Shown: positions 7,414 to 16,058 of the stretch, in pieces
How the letters are laid out: every line of letters begins with the position of its first letter
Numbering within the stretch: the first letter of the stretch is position 1
Source: Verrucomicrobiota bacterium
GTDB taxonomy: Bacteria > Verrucomicrobiota > Verrucomicrobiia > Chthoniobacterales > SZAS-18
Length of the DNA: 32,934 bases
Assembly: GCA_025353105.1 (NCBI GenBank)
Contig: JANXRG010000020.1
Coordinates: 1-32,934 of the forward strand
Reading direction: 5' to 3'
Translations under genes and position numbers: made by a program
Notes under the pieces: generated by a model
The model's database searches: none
What the model saw: the letters and a program-made list of their open reading frames with translations, nothing else
Told to the model about the DNA's origin: nothing

Positions 7414-10400
7414 TCAGGGCTTCTTCGTCGGCAGAATCGTGGGAGCCGGGATGGCCGGTGGGGGTTCCGACTTTCCAGTGGCTGGCGCCGCGGGCTTTTC
7501 GCCCGGTTTCGCCTTCAACATCAGCAGGCGGTCGACCGCGGTGCCCTGGATCAATCCGCCGGTCTCCGGACCCGGGGGCGGGATCGGTGTCGGGGCGGGA
7601 CTGGCGGCCGGCAGGGGCTCGTCCGGGCGGGTTGGGTCGAGCAGACGGAGCATGCGATTGACGGAATCAGGCTGCAGGAACTCGTTCTTCTGCGCGGGCG
7701 TCTGCGGCGGTGCGTTCGGATCCCGCGGCTTGCCTGCCTCATAGAAATCTCGCGGCGTCGCGAGCGTTCCACCGAACGCTGTGAACAGGTCGCCCACGAT
7801 CAGGCCGTCGCGCGGTTGCGCCACCTTCACGTCGTCGACGCGGTAGTACGGACCGGTCCGCGTGGCCGCCTGGTTGGCGGTAAAGACATCATTGTGGTGC
7901 CGCAGGAACATCAGCGACTCGGTCGACGTGAATGGCCGGGAGCCGCGCCGGCCGAACACGACGGTTTGGCCGCCGGTTTCATCCACCACGCGATCGCGAT
8001 CCACGCCGCGCGAAACGGCAAGCGCCTCGCCATGATGCGTGTGGAAAGTGGCAATCAAACGCGGGTTCGGTGCCGGCGTGAAGCCCGCGACTCCGGGAAC
8101 GGTGTCGGGTGTCATCAGCGAAAGGACGTGCATGCCGTTGTGTCCGTCGGCCACGACGGCGTAGATCGACGCGGCAACGGTGCCGAGCTGGACGGCGCGC
8201 GTGTCATTCATGTGGCCGTCCGCGTTGTATTTCATGAACAAGCGCGGCTTGGTCGGATGCTCGACATCAATAATCGCCAGGCCTTCCTTGCCGTTCGCGA
8301 CGTAGGCATAGGTGCGGCCAACATAGAAACGTTGGGCGTCGCGCAATCGGACGGTCGAGCGCGGAATCGGGATGGGCCGGTTGGGATTCGAGACGTCGAA
8401 CACCTTGAAGCCCTCCTCGTCCGTCACGAACGCGTAGTGAAATTGAACGGAAACGGCGCGCGGGTTGCGCAGGAAAGAACCGCGATATTGCCCCACGAGT
8501 CGCGGGTGCAGCGGATCGGCGACGTCCACCACGAACAATCCCTGCGGACTCGTGATGTAGAGTTTCTCACCCGCGGCCCAGAGATGCGTGGCGCCGGTCA
8601 GCAAGCCTGCGCCGCCGCCGCCCTTCGGGTCGCCCGCGCCCGGATTGTAGGTCGCATCCTTGTAGAGGAAATTGTTGTCAGGATTGCCGTCGAAGAGGGT
8701 GAGCGTGTTGATGACGACCAATCCCTCGACCGTGTCGGTGCCGTAGACATACGCGTAGAACGGGCGGATCGGCTGCTCCTCATTCACGGCACGGCCGTCG
8801 ACCATCACCGGCTTGCGTCCGGCATCGATGGCGAGCGTACTCGGCAGCGCCATGGCCGTGGCAACTCCTTTGGTCTTCACGCGCATGTTCTGGCCGAGGG
8901 GCGAATTCGGACTCGCGACGATGCGCTCCGAGAAGCCCTTGTTGTCGATGTTCGCGATGTCAAAGACCTCGAAGCCGTGATGACCGTTGGCGGTGTAGAG
9001 GAATTCGTTGCGGACGGTCAGGTCGCGCACGTCGCCATGGTGCTCGTAGGCCTCCTTGTATTCGCGGTGATCCTTCTCCACGAAGTTCCGGAAATTATCT
9101 GGGTACGCGAGTTCGTGGAAGCGACTGCCGAGGGGCGCCTGAGGCTCCTCGCGCTCAGTCCACGGAATGCCCCACAGTCCGCCCTCGCCGGCACCGAGCC
9201 AGAGATAGCGGCTGAGAAAATTGACCGTGCCGGTGCCGTAGCCCAGCAACGAAGCCATCCACGCGTTGTTACTGCCGTCCCTCGCCATGTGGCAATCGGT
9301 GCAGCCCTTGGTCGTGCCGACGGTGCTCGTGGTGTGCGCGAAGTGCGGGTTGAAGGCCTGGCCGCTGTAGCCCTCCCAAGCGATGGTCTGCTGCTGCGAG
9401 TAAACCCATTCGCGCGCCGCATTCTGCGAACTTACAATGACCTGGCTCGACGCGCGGAGGACCGCCAGCTTGTGTTTCTTCACCGTGCCGTCGATCCCGA
9501 GCATGAACACGTCGTCGCGCACGGTCTCAGGATTGTAGCTGACAAAATTCCGGCTCGTCGTGCCCTCGAACTTGTTTTGCGGGGATTTGACGTTCGCACG
9601 CATCGGGAGGTGGCAGCCGAAGCAACTGGTCACCCACGAACTGTGACAGATCTGGCATTCAATCTTCTCGTTGTTGTGCGCGATTTTTTGCATCCGCTCC
9701 TGCCCATTGCCGGGCACGTCGCCCCAGGTCGTACCGTCGCGATAAATCGTCTTGGAGTAACGCGACTTCGGATTGTAATGCGGGCGCACGGGACCGTATT
9801 TCGGGTCGTTGTCGTACGGCGCAGTGTATGTCGGATCGAGCGAATCCATGGTCTGCGGAATTTCCCAGCGGATATTCGGATCCATCGCGGAGAATTGATA
9901 GAGCACATTCCGGACAATGCCCTTTTCGTCGATCTTGTTTTCCCACTTGAAGCGCGGGCCCCAGGAGGTGACCGAACCGTTCAGATCCGCCGTGCCACCC
10001 GTGTTGCTCGTGATGAGCGTGGGCCGCTTGTCAACCGTGCCGTGGCAATCGATGCATGCGATGCTCGTCGCGTTGCGCGCCTCGACGTAGAGGGTGCCGT
10101 CGCCGTGGACGTCCTGCAGGAAGTGGCAGTCGACGCACTGCATGCCGTTCGCGAGGTGGATGTCCTTCAGGTGAACCGCCTTCTGCCACTTGTTCGGATC
10201 GTCAAAGCGAATCGGGTTGTCCTTCGCGTCGAGCAGGACGCCCTTCTTGTCCTTCTTGAAAATCGCGCGGAAGACCCAGCCGGCACGATGATAATCGGCA
10301 AACTGCGTGTGCTTGAGCTTGGGATTCAACTCAGAAACCTTTTCCAGAAATTCGAGGTCGCCCCAAAGCCCGCGCGCGGCCGCCAACTCGGGATTCTCCC

Positions 10401-11937
10401 GCACCGCGCCCGCGAGATCTTCGTCGGTCGGGTTCTTCTGTTGCTTCGGATACATGTGCTCGCCATCGCTCTCCTGGTCCCACCACGTGTAGCCGAGGTA
10501 CGGATTGACGAAGAGGTTGCCCTGGTGGCCGTGGCAGGTCATGCACTGCGAGGACGGAATCGTGCGCGTGAACTGGTGCGAGATGGGATGGGCACGCTCA
10601 TTCTTGCGGATGGACTGGTCGCCGGTGAACGAAAGGGCCTGGTTGCCGAATCTGCCGTACCAGCCGGAGTTCGTCGGGGAACGATCGTTCGCGTAAATCG
10701 TGTGGCACGCGGTGCAGCCGGAAGCGCGATAATCGCCCGGATGATCATTCGTCCCGGGGAACGGCAGCAATGGATCATTGAGACGGGTCTTGTGCGCGCC
10801 GAGCGCGGTCGGGTCGATGCGCAGCAGCGTGCCGAATCCGCGATTCGAGAGCGCGCGCTCGGGTTTGCCCGGTGCGGCATTGGGTTCGGGCGAGCCGAGC
10901 TCGGGCGGCTTCACGCCGCCTTTTTCGAAAGTACGGAAGACGTTTCCGGGCTGCGTGATGTTGTAGCGCGGCAGCGGGATGAGGAAAGGCACGACGCCTT
11001 TCGTGCGGGTCATCTCGGGCGTGACCTTCGTAAAGCTGTTGATTTTCAGCGGCGCGCCGTCGCGGCCGTAGGACTGGCCGAAAATGTAGGTCTTGAGCGG
11101 GAAGCCGCCGTTGTTGTAAAGCGCGGCGCCCCAGAGGTGCGCGCCGTGGCTCATCAAATTGTGCGAGACATGATTGATGCTGTTCATATGGCAGAGCCCG
11201 CAGCCCTGCTCGACGACGCGGAGATCGCCGGGGTTCACAAAACGAATCCACTCCGGGTTCTCGTGGTTGTAGATCTGCACGTTTACCGGTGGGTTCGCCG
11301 CCGTGCGCCAAAATTCCGGATACGTCGGCTTCGGGTGCGCTTCCTCCACCGCCAGCCCGCGCTTCGGATTGCCGCCGTGACAGTCGGTGCAGCCCAGCAC
11401 GACGAAAGGCGACTTGTGCATCGGTTCCACGCCTTGGTGGCACTCCATGCAACCCGCGCTCTTCGCATTCGCTTCGGCCTGCGTTTGATCGATCCAGTTG
11501 CGCGCGGGCAATCCGGCTCGGCTCGGCCTCGTTAGATCATTTGGCACCGAAATCGCCGGCCCCCATCCTGAGCCGGTCTTGTCGCCGGTCTCGAGTTTCA
11601 CGATTGTCGGGATTTGCGGTATCGGCGGCGCATCCTCACCGCCGGGTTGCACCCGAATCGTCGGTGGCGCGATAATCTGCGGCGGCAGCGGCATGGCCTC
11701 GGGAATCGGCGTCGGCGTCGCGGCGGGCGGCTGGACCTTGGGCGTAATCGAGGGCGTCTGCACCGGCCGCGTGCCGGTCGGACCAATGATGACCGGCGCC
11801 GGGAGGTCGGGCATCGGCCGACGCGTGTCCTGTTGGGAAAACAGTTCGTAAACCGCCCCGGCTCCAAGCCCGAGCGCCAGCAGGGCGCCCAACGCGAGGC
11901 GCTGCCAGGTACGGTGGAGATGTCGGACGATCGGCAT
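7414..11937 (-). CDS. Decaheme c-type cytochrome fused to an LVIVD-repeat propeller
   Basis: The 1507-residue protein has an N-terminal hydrophobic segment (about 14-31) that could be a signal peptide or anchor, a proline-rich linker (41-115), ten CXXCH heme-binding motifs with cysteines starting at residues 163, 183, 246, 408, 465, 601, 628, 761, 772 and 879, and then a region from about 970 with repeats such as FEVFDIANIDN, FVVDVADPLHPRLVG, FKVFDVSNPNRP and LAIIDVEHPTKP. These are LVIVD-type beta-propeller blades. The tail is proline/alanine-rich. There is no lipobox cysteine. Ten hemes imply long-range electron transfer outside the cytoplasm. The gene starts 5 bp after the stop of an outer-membrane barrel gene, so the two are almost certainly translated from one mRNA. 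An electron conduit partner role is inferred; the electron donor and acceptor are unknown. Confidence 0.93.
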   Translation of the reverse strand: MPIVRHLHRTWQRLALGALLALGLGAGAVYELFSQQDTRRPMPDLPAPVIIGPTGTRPVQTPSITPKVQPPAATPTPIPEAMPLPPQIIAPPTIRVQPGGEDAPPIPQIPTIVKLETGDKTGSGWGPAISVPNDLTRPSRAGLPARNWIDQTQAEANAKSAGCMECHQGVEPMHKSPFVVLGCTDCHGGNPKRGLAVEEAHPKPTYPEFWRTAANPPVNVQIYNHENPEWIRFVNPGDLRVVEQGCGLCHMNSINHVSHNLMSHGAHLWGAALYNNGGFPLKTYIFGQSYGRDGAPLKINSFTKVTPEMTRTKGVVPFLIPLPRYNITQPGNVFRTFEKGGVKPPELGSPEPNAAPGKPERALSNRGFGTLLRIDPTALGAHKTRLNDPLLPFPGTNDHPGDYRASGCTACHTIYANDRSPTNSGWYGRFGNQALSFTGDQSIRKNERAHPISHQFTRTIPSSQCMTCHGHQGNLFVNPYLGYTWWDQESDGEHMYPKQQKNPTDEDLAGAVRENPELAAARGLWGDLEFLEKVSELNPKLKHTQFADYHRAGWVFRAIFKKDKKGVLLDAKDNPIRFDDPNKWQKAVHLKDIHLANGMQCVDCHFLQDVHGDGTLYVEARNATSIACIDCHGTVDKRPTLITSNTGGTADLNGSVTSWGPRFKWENKIDEKGIVRNVLYQFSAMDPNIRWEIPQTMDSLDPTYTAPYDNDPKYGPVRPHYNPKSRYSKTIYRDGTTWGDVPGNGQERMQKIAHNNEKIECQICHSSWVTSCFGCHLPMRANVKSPQNKFEGTTSRNFVSYNPETVRDDVFMLGIDGTVKKHKLAVLRASSQVIVSSQNAAREWVYSQQQTIAWEGYSGQAFNPHFAHTTSTVGTTKGCTDCHMARDGSNNAWMASLLGYGTGTVNFLSRYLWLGAGEGGLWGIPWTEREEPQAPLGSRFHELAYPDNFRNFVEKDHREYKEAYEHHGDVRDLTVRNEFLYTANGHHGFEVFDIANIDNKGFSERIVASPNSPLGQNMRVKTKGVATAMALPSTLAIDAGRKPVMVDGRAVNEEQPIRPFYAYVYGTDTVEGLVVINTLTLFDGNPDNNFLYKDATYNPGAGDPKGGGGAGLLTGATHLWAAGEKLYITSPQGLFVVDVADPLHPRLVGQYRGSFLRNPRAVSVQFHYAFVTDEEGFKVFDVSNPNRPIPIPRSTVRLRDAQRFYVGRTYAYVANGKEGLAIIDVEHPTKPRLFMKYNADGHMNDTRAVQLGTVAASIYAVVADGHNGMHVLSLMTPDTVPGVAGFTPAPNPRLIATFHTHHGEALAVSRGVDRDRVVDETGGQTVVFGRRGSRPFTSTESLMFLRHHNDVFTANQAATRTGPYYRVDDVKVAQPRDGLIVGDLFTAFGGTLATPRDFYEAGKPRDPNAPPQTPAQKNEFLQPDSVNRMLRLLDPTRPDEPLPAASPAPTPIPPPGPETGGLIQGTAVDRLLMLKAKPGEKPAAPATGKSEPPPAIPAPTILPTKKP

Positions 11938-11942
11938 GGCGG

Positions 11943-14135
11943 CTAGTACGTAAGCGTGACGGCGAAAATGCCGCTGTAATTCCAGTTGCTGTCCGTCTTC
12001 CCGGGATTCGCCAGGTTGGTGTACCCGGGAATCGGCCGCGTGTTTTCACGGTTGATGTCCCGATATCCTGGACCCGGGATAAAGGCGCCCATGCCGGCGG
12101 TGATGACAATATTCTGGGTCAGCGTCGGCCGGTAAAAGAATCCCAGGCTGATGTCGTAACCGAAGTTGCGATCGACAGAGGGCACAAACAGCGCGGTCTT
12201 CAACGGGTCAGTGGTGACAAACCGCACCCAGTTCGCGTTGAACTGAGCCTTGAGCCGCGGCGTCACATCCACGTCGAGCCCGAGACCGACGATCAGCGTG
12301 CCGGGATTCACGAAGTTCGACTGCCCCTGAAACTTGCTCGAGCGCAGGCTGTTGAAAATGCTGTTCCCCGTCTTCGTCGTGATGCCCGTGTTGCCGAGGC
12401 CCAAGCCCTGGCGCGCATAGTAACTGAACGGATTGCCAATGAAGGTCGGCGAATCGAGGATCGAATCGAAGCCCGTGGCTCGCCGGTCTGTCGTCTTGTT
12501 GTCACCCGAGGCGTAAAGAAACGAGAATTTCGGACGGATGTAGTCTTTGTCGTACGACAATTCCAATGCGAACATCTGCGCGTTGATGTCGACGGCCCGG
12601 CCGGCGAGGTTGTTCAACGAGTCGCGCCCGAGGGCCCAATAGAAAGCGTGCGTGATGTTCAACCAGCCGATGTGGCCGTCGCCCGTCCACCCGAGGTAGT
12701 AGGCCTGAACCTGGTGAGGCACCACGGTGCCGACCGGCGCCGGACGCACGATGGAGCCGTTGCGATCGTAGGCGACGCCGCCGTGATCAATATTGCCGAT
12801 GATGCTCCACTGCGCGGTGTAACCGTGCCAGATGAAGTCCTGCTTGTAGAGATTCAAGACGAAGACGTCCTGGTTGCGGGCGTCGAACGTATTCAGGTTG
12901 GAGAACGTGTCTTTCTCGCGCATCGAGAAGTACACGAGGTTGTACTGATAGGTGTTGTTCTTGTAGTTGCCGAAGATGCGGATGCCGAGGTTCGTGTCGT
13001 TGAAGATGAAGCCCCGGAAGTCCGCATTGAAGGGCTGCAGACCGAGCTTGGAGCTAAGAAAATCGTAGTTGAGGCTGAGATCCTTGAGGTGGAACTCGAG
13101 GAACGCTTCCTGGAGGTTCACCGAGTTGCGGAATCGCCGCGTGTAACTCGTCCCGGCCAGGTCAACGGAGGTCGGGATGAAATACCGGCCAAAAAACAAC
13201 CCGATGTCGCCCGGATTGCGGATGACGCCCGGGGGCAACGGCGGCGGAATGAAATACCCGCTCGAGCCCGATCCGCGCGGATCCGGCTTCACGACGTTTT
13301 CCTTCAATTCCACGTAGTTCACGTTGAAGACCGGCGTGATGTGCAGCGCCCATTCCACCGGCTTGAACGCCGTCTCGCCCTTGAACAGCTCGAACGTGAC
13401 CGAAACATTGTTGGAGATGATGTAGCCATCGCCGCGGCCGAAAAACTCTGAACCAAACGGCCTCGCCGAGCTCACCCCGCTGGGCGTCGCCACGCGACGC
13501 GCCTCGATCTCGAATTGATCGATAACGGTGATGTTCAGGAAAATATCCTCCCCGATGATCGGGAAATCGCCCTTCAACAGACTCGGCTTGTACGGATCAA
13601 ACGTGGAGTAAATGTGGTAGCTCCCGTACGGCTGCTCGAGGCGCGAATTGCCGTAACGCGGAAAGGCCGCCGTGCCCAGACCGCTCCCCGGCAGGCGCCA
13701 GCGATCGGTCAACGGCGTGAAACCCGGCAGCAGGCCGATGCCCTGGTTCGTCTGGCGGTATTCGGGGTTTTCAAGTTTGGAGCCGAGACGCCGGTCCTGC
13801 ATTTCAAGCGTCCGGCGGGGCAGGCTCAACGAACGCGGAGGCAAATCATCGGCAAATCCCGGCGCCTTCGTCGGCACCGCTGGCTCAAACAGGCTCGGCA
13901 ACGGGACGACCCGCGGGCTCGTCGATTGAATCGGCGCCTGTCGCCCGCCCGGGTCCGGATTGAACTGCGTCGGCGCGATGGGCTCGACCGCATCGTAGTT
14001 CTGCGGCTTGGCGGGTTTCTCGGCTTCCTCGGCCCGCAGTCCCGACGGCCCCAGCGTGGCGCACGCGAGCAAAGCAAGACCTTTCAACCACCGCAAACGC
14101 GGGAGATCGAGAGTCGGTCGGTGTGAGCAAGCCAT
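11943..14135 (-). CDS. Outer-membrane beta-barrel (porin-like) protein paired with the decaheme cytochrome
   Basis: The chosen ATG at 14135 gives 730 residues beginning with a signal peptide (hydrophobic core LKGLALLACATLGPSGLRA, cleavage near residue 35). The frame is open to 14315, but the upstream part lacks signal-peptide character. A proline-rich stretch of about 130 residues follows. The rest alternates polar and aromatic/hydrophobic residues with many Tyr, Phe and Asn, and ends IFAVTLTY with a terminal aromatic residue, all typical of outer-membrane barrels. No CXXCH is present. I do not recognise a named family. The 5-bp spacing to the decaheme cytochrome suggests it forms the outer-membrane sheath in which the cytochrome, or part of it, sits, by analogy with MtrB-type and Geobacter porin-cytochrome complexes. 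This role is inference. Confidence 0.85.
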   Translation of the reverse strand: MACSHRPTLDLPRLRWLKGLALLACATLGPSGLRAEEAEKPAKPQNYDAVEPIAPTQFNPDPGGRQAPIQSTSPRVVPLPSLFEPAVPTKAPGFADDLPPRSLSLPRRTLEMQDRRLGSKLENPEYRQTNQGIGLLPGFTPLTDRWRLPGSGLGTAAFPRYGNSRLEQPYGSYHIYSTFDPYKPSLLKGDFPIIGEDIFLNITVIDQFEIEARRVATPSGVSSARPFGSEFFGRGDGYIISNNVSVTFELFKGETAFKPVEWALHITPVFNVNYVELKENVVKPDPRGSGSSGYFIPPPLPPGVIRNPGDIGLFFGRYFIPTSVDLAGTSYTRRFRNSVNLQEAFLEFHLKDLSLNYDFLSSKLGLQPFNADFRGFIFNDTNLGIRIFGNYKNNTYQYNLVYFSMREKDTFSNLNTFDARNQDVFVLNLYKQDFIWHGYTAQWSIIGNIDHGGVAYDRNGSIVRPAPVGTVVPHQVQAYYLGWTGDGHIGWLNITHAFYWALGRDSLNNLAGRAVDINAQMFALELSYDKDYIRPKFSFLYASGDNKTTDRRATGFDSILDSPTFIGNPFSYYARQGLGLGNTGITTKTGNSIFNSLRSSKFQGQSNFVNPGTLIVGLGLDVDVTPRLKAQFNANWVRFVTTDPLKTALFVPSVDRNFGYDISLGFFYRPTLTQNIVITAGMGAFIPGPGYRDINRENTRPIPGYTNLANPGKTDSNWNYSGIFAVTLTY

Positions 14136-14334
14136 CGCGCGCCTTAGGGATATTTTTTTTAAGCCCTCCTTGGCAAGACTGAATTGGAAGAATCTCCTAA
14201 TTTGCATCGCCAAACCGTTTCGAAATTGCCTCCGCGTTCGCCGGCGGGACAGGTGAATGACGCCTTTCCGGTCGCCCGGTTCGCCCCGCGCGCGCGGCGC
14301 TTGCTCCGGCAACAAAACCCGTCAGACTCCCCGC

Positions 14335-14667
14335 ATGGCCGCGCGCTCCATCAGTTTTTTACTGGCCGTCTTTTTTGCCGCGCACGCCGGACTCTTTTCG
14401 CGTTCGCATTTTCGCGTCGACTTGATGCCGTGTTGCGCGATGCGGGACGCGGGGTCCGCCGCCCACCAAAGCCAGTGCCCGGCCCCGGGCAAAGCCGCTG
14501 ATGCGTGTTGCCAGGATTGTCCGTTGCTGCTGCCGGCGCTGATGGCGGAGGGGTCGAGGCAACAACCGGCGATCGCGCGCCCGCAAATTTCGACGACTCC
14601 CCTCGTTTCCTGGCACGCGACCCGCCGCGTGGAGGAACCGCCCGTGCCGCCGCCACGAGCCGGGTGA
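14335..14667 (+). CDS. Putative secreted cysteine-rich protein (110 residues), unknown function
   Basis: From the ATG at 14335 the frame encodes a signal peptide (MAARSISFLLAVFFAAHA), then a cysteine-rich stretch with MPCCAM, a single Cys in SQCPAPG, and CCQDCPLLLP, and then a proline-rich tail. The frame is open from 14257, but only the 14335 start puts the signal peptide at the N-terminus. I do not recognise a family. Paired cysteines suggest metal binding or disulfides. It precedes another short secreted cysteine-rich gene by 71 bp on the same strand and is divergent from the porin-cytochrome locus. There is no clear Shine-Dalgarno site, and opposite-strand frames overlap it, so its reality is moderately supported. 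Confidence 0.5.
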   Translation: MAARSISFLLAVFFAAHAGLFSRSHFRVDLMPCCAMRDAGSAAHQSQCPAPGKAADACCQDCPLLLPALMAEGSRQQPAIARPQISTTPLVSWHATRRVEEPPVPPPRAG

Positions 14668-14738
14668 AATCTCCGCGTCGGGATCGGCAGTTGCGCCGAT
14701 CATCACATTTATTCCATGGTTTGAAAAAGTACCTTGAT

Positions 14739-14882
14739 ATGAAAACAAAAATCTCTCTCGCCGCGCTTGCTGCCATCGTCCTCACGGTGGTCGGCTTCGC
14801 CACGGCGGCCCCGCGTGAAATGGCAGCCCCAAGCTGCTGCACGCCGGGTGCCGAGTGCTGCGGCGGGGCTTGCTGCAAGTAA
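14739..14882 (+). CDS. Small secreted protein with a CC-CC-CC tail (47 residues)
   Basis: The ATG at 14739 begins MKTKISLAALAAIVLTVVGF, a clean signal peptide ending near ATAAPREMAA. The mature part is only about 20 residues and ends CCTPGAECCGGACCK: three cysteine pairs in 14 residues. This resembles a minimal metal-binding or disulfide-rich peptide, but I know of no named family. It is followed 38 bp later by a good intrinsic terminator, which supports its being a real expressed gene. It is the second of two tandem cysteine-rich secreted genes divergent from the decaheme cytochrome locus. Confidence 0.75.
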   Translation: MKTKISLAALAAIVLTVVGFATAAPREMAAPSCCTPGAECCGGACCK

Positions 14883-14919
14883 GCCCCCTGGCCCTCGGGC
14901 TTAGATTCGGTCTCTCAAG

Positions 14920-14950
14920 ATATGCGCTCCACCCGGGGCGCATATTTTTT
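14920..14950 (+). terminator. Intrinsic terminator after the cysteine-rich genes
   Basis: An 8-bp perfect stem, ATATGCGC at 14920-14927 and GCGCATAT at 14938-14945, encloses a 10-base loop and runs into six T residues (14945-14950). The T tract is only on the plus-strand side, so it ends the transcript of the small gene at 14739-14882 and not that of the beta-lactamase-like gene coming from the right. Confidence 0.85.
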
Positions 14951-15032
14951 CCCCCGCTCGAGTCCACCGATTGCCACTCCTCCAGGACTGTCTGGCCACG
15001 CTGGAGATCTATTGAGGCGGGTCGCCGCCGCT

Positions 15033-15944
15033 TCATTTGCCAAAGTGATCCCAGACGATTTTTGACGCCTCGCGCAGGAGAACATGGCCGGCGTTGTCGG
15101 ATTGGTAGCGCTCGTCGCGCTGGTTCTTCGTGATAAGACAAAAAACGTAATCGCCGCCGGGCGCGTGCACCAGCATCACCTCCGAGCGGGAACGATCGAC
15201 CGACCCCTGCTTCGACGCGACCTGCACCGTCGCGGGAATCGCGGACAGCGCCTCCGCATCGTAAAAGGAACGCTCAAGCATCCGGTGCGCCCGATCACCG
15301 GTCGCCGCCGAGGTCAGCTCGCCGCGCGTCAGGCGCACCATCAGCTCCGCCATCTCGCGTGGCGTGGTCTGGCCCCAGCCGAGCTTGGTGCGGTCCGCCT
15401 CGCGGCCGACCGTACGGGAGTTCACGCGAGTTTCCTTGAAACCCTTTTCCGCGAGCCACTCGTTGATCGCCGACCCGCCACCGGCCAGATCCTGCAGCCA
15501 AAGCGAGGCGTTGTTGTCGCTAAAGGAGAGCATCAAGGCGACCACGTGATCCAGGGGCAGCTTCTCGCCGGGCCGAAATTTCGCGAGCAGGTCGTCTCCC
15601 GCCTCATAGTTGATCCGCGCGGGATCGTAGGTCAGCTCGTCGTCCCACTTCAATCGTCCCGCGTCGATCTCCGCGCCGACCTTCGCGAGAATCGCCACCT
15701 TCACCAGGCTGGCGGTCGGGAACCGTTCATCGGCGCGCCACGCGACCTCGCGGCCATCCCGGAGATGACGGACGAAAAAACCAGCGTCGCCGTCGAACCC
15801 TTCCGCCAGGGTCTGCAGTTGTTTCTGGAGGACCGAATCGAAGCGGGCGGCGGGGGTCGATTCCGCCGCCGGAAAGGCGGGAAGAGGCATGATCGTCAAC
15901 GCGAGGCAAAGAAGGATCCGGCTGTTCGGCATGGGGACCCGCAT
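15033..15944 (-). CDS. Class A beta-lactamase-fold serine hydrolase, exported
   Basis: The 303-residue protein has a signal peptide (about 1-26, ending PLPAFPA) and the serine-hydrolase motifs of the beta-lactamase/PBP fold: SxxK as Ser79-Leu-Val-Lys82, SDN as Ser142-Asp143-Asn144, and KQG at 245-247 in place of KTG. The omega loop between SDN and the TTPREMAELM segment does not show the class A ExxLN signature; the nearest acid is Glu182 in VGREADR. Without that general base, true penicillinase activity is doubtful, and a peptidase or esterase role is possible. A second ATG at codon 5 (15932) would leave a good signal peptide too. Its neighbours give no resistance context. Confidence 0.85.
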   Translation of the reverse strand: MRVPMPNSRILLCLALTIMPLPAFPAAESTPAARFDSVLQKQLQTLAEGFDGDAGFFVRHLRDGREVAWRADERFPTASLVKVAILAKVGAEIDAGRLKWDDELTYDPARINYEAGDDLLAKFRPGEKLPLDHVVALMLSFSDNNASLWLQDLAGGGSAINEWLAEKGFKETRVNSRTVGREADRTKLGWGQTTPREMAELMVRLTRGELTSAATGDRAHRMLERSFYDAEALSAIPATVQVASKQGSVDRSRSEVMLVHAPGGDYVFCLITKNQRDERYQSDNAGHVLLREASKIVWDHFGK

Positions 15945-16058
15945 GGTGGAGCGTAGCAGGCGCCGGGAGGCGAGTCACGCCGGGCCGCGATTCGGCCATG
16001 AATGTTCTTGCCATGGCCGCGCGCTCCCCGCTATCCGTTGGGAGATTTATTTCGTCCC

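Noticed and set aside
7816-11535. A 1239-codon plus-strand open frame
   Set aside because: It lies wholly antisense to the decaheme cytochrome gene, whose ten CXXCH motifs and propeller repeats fix the coding strand. Long antisense frames are expected in GC-rich DNA; this one shows no recognisable motif.
12648-13451. A 267-codon plus-strand frame inside the porin gene
   Set aside because: It is antisense to the outer-membrane barrel gene and rich in Arg/Val/Glu shadow composition.
14163-14173. A strong AAGGAGG on the minus strand as ribosome site for the porin gene
   Set aside because: It lies 27 bp before the chosen ATG and no start codon is at proper distance, so it is not used to set the start.
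14351-14878. A 175-codon minus-strand frame opposite the two cysteine-rich genes
   Set aside because: It is Arg-rich without motifs. The plus strand has two signal peptides and a correctly oriented terminator, so the plus strand was preferred.
15084-15956. A 290-codon plus-strand frame
   Set aside because: It is antisense to the beta-lactamase-fold gene with its SxxK and SDN motifs.
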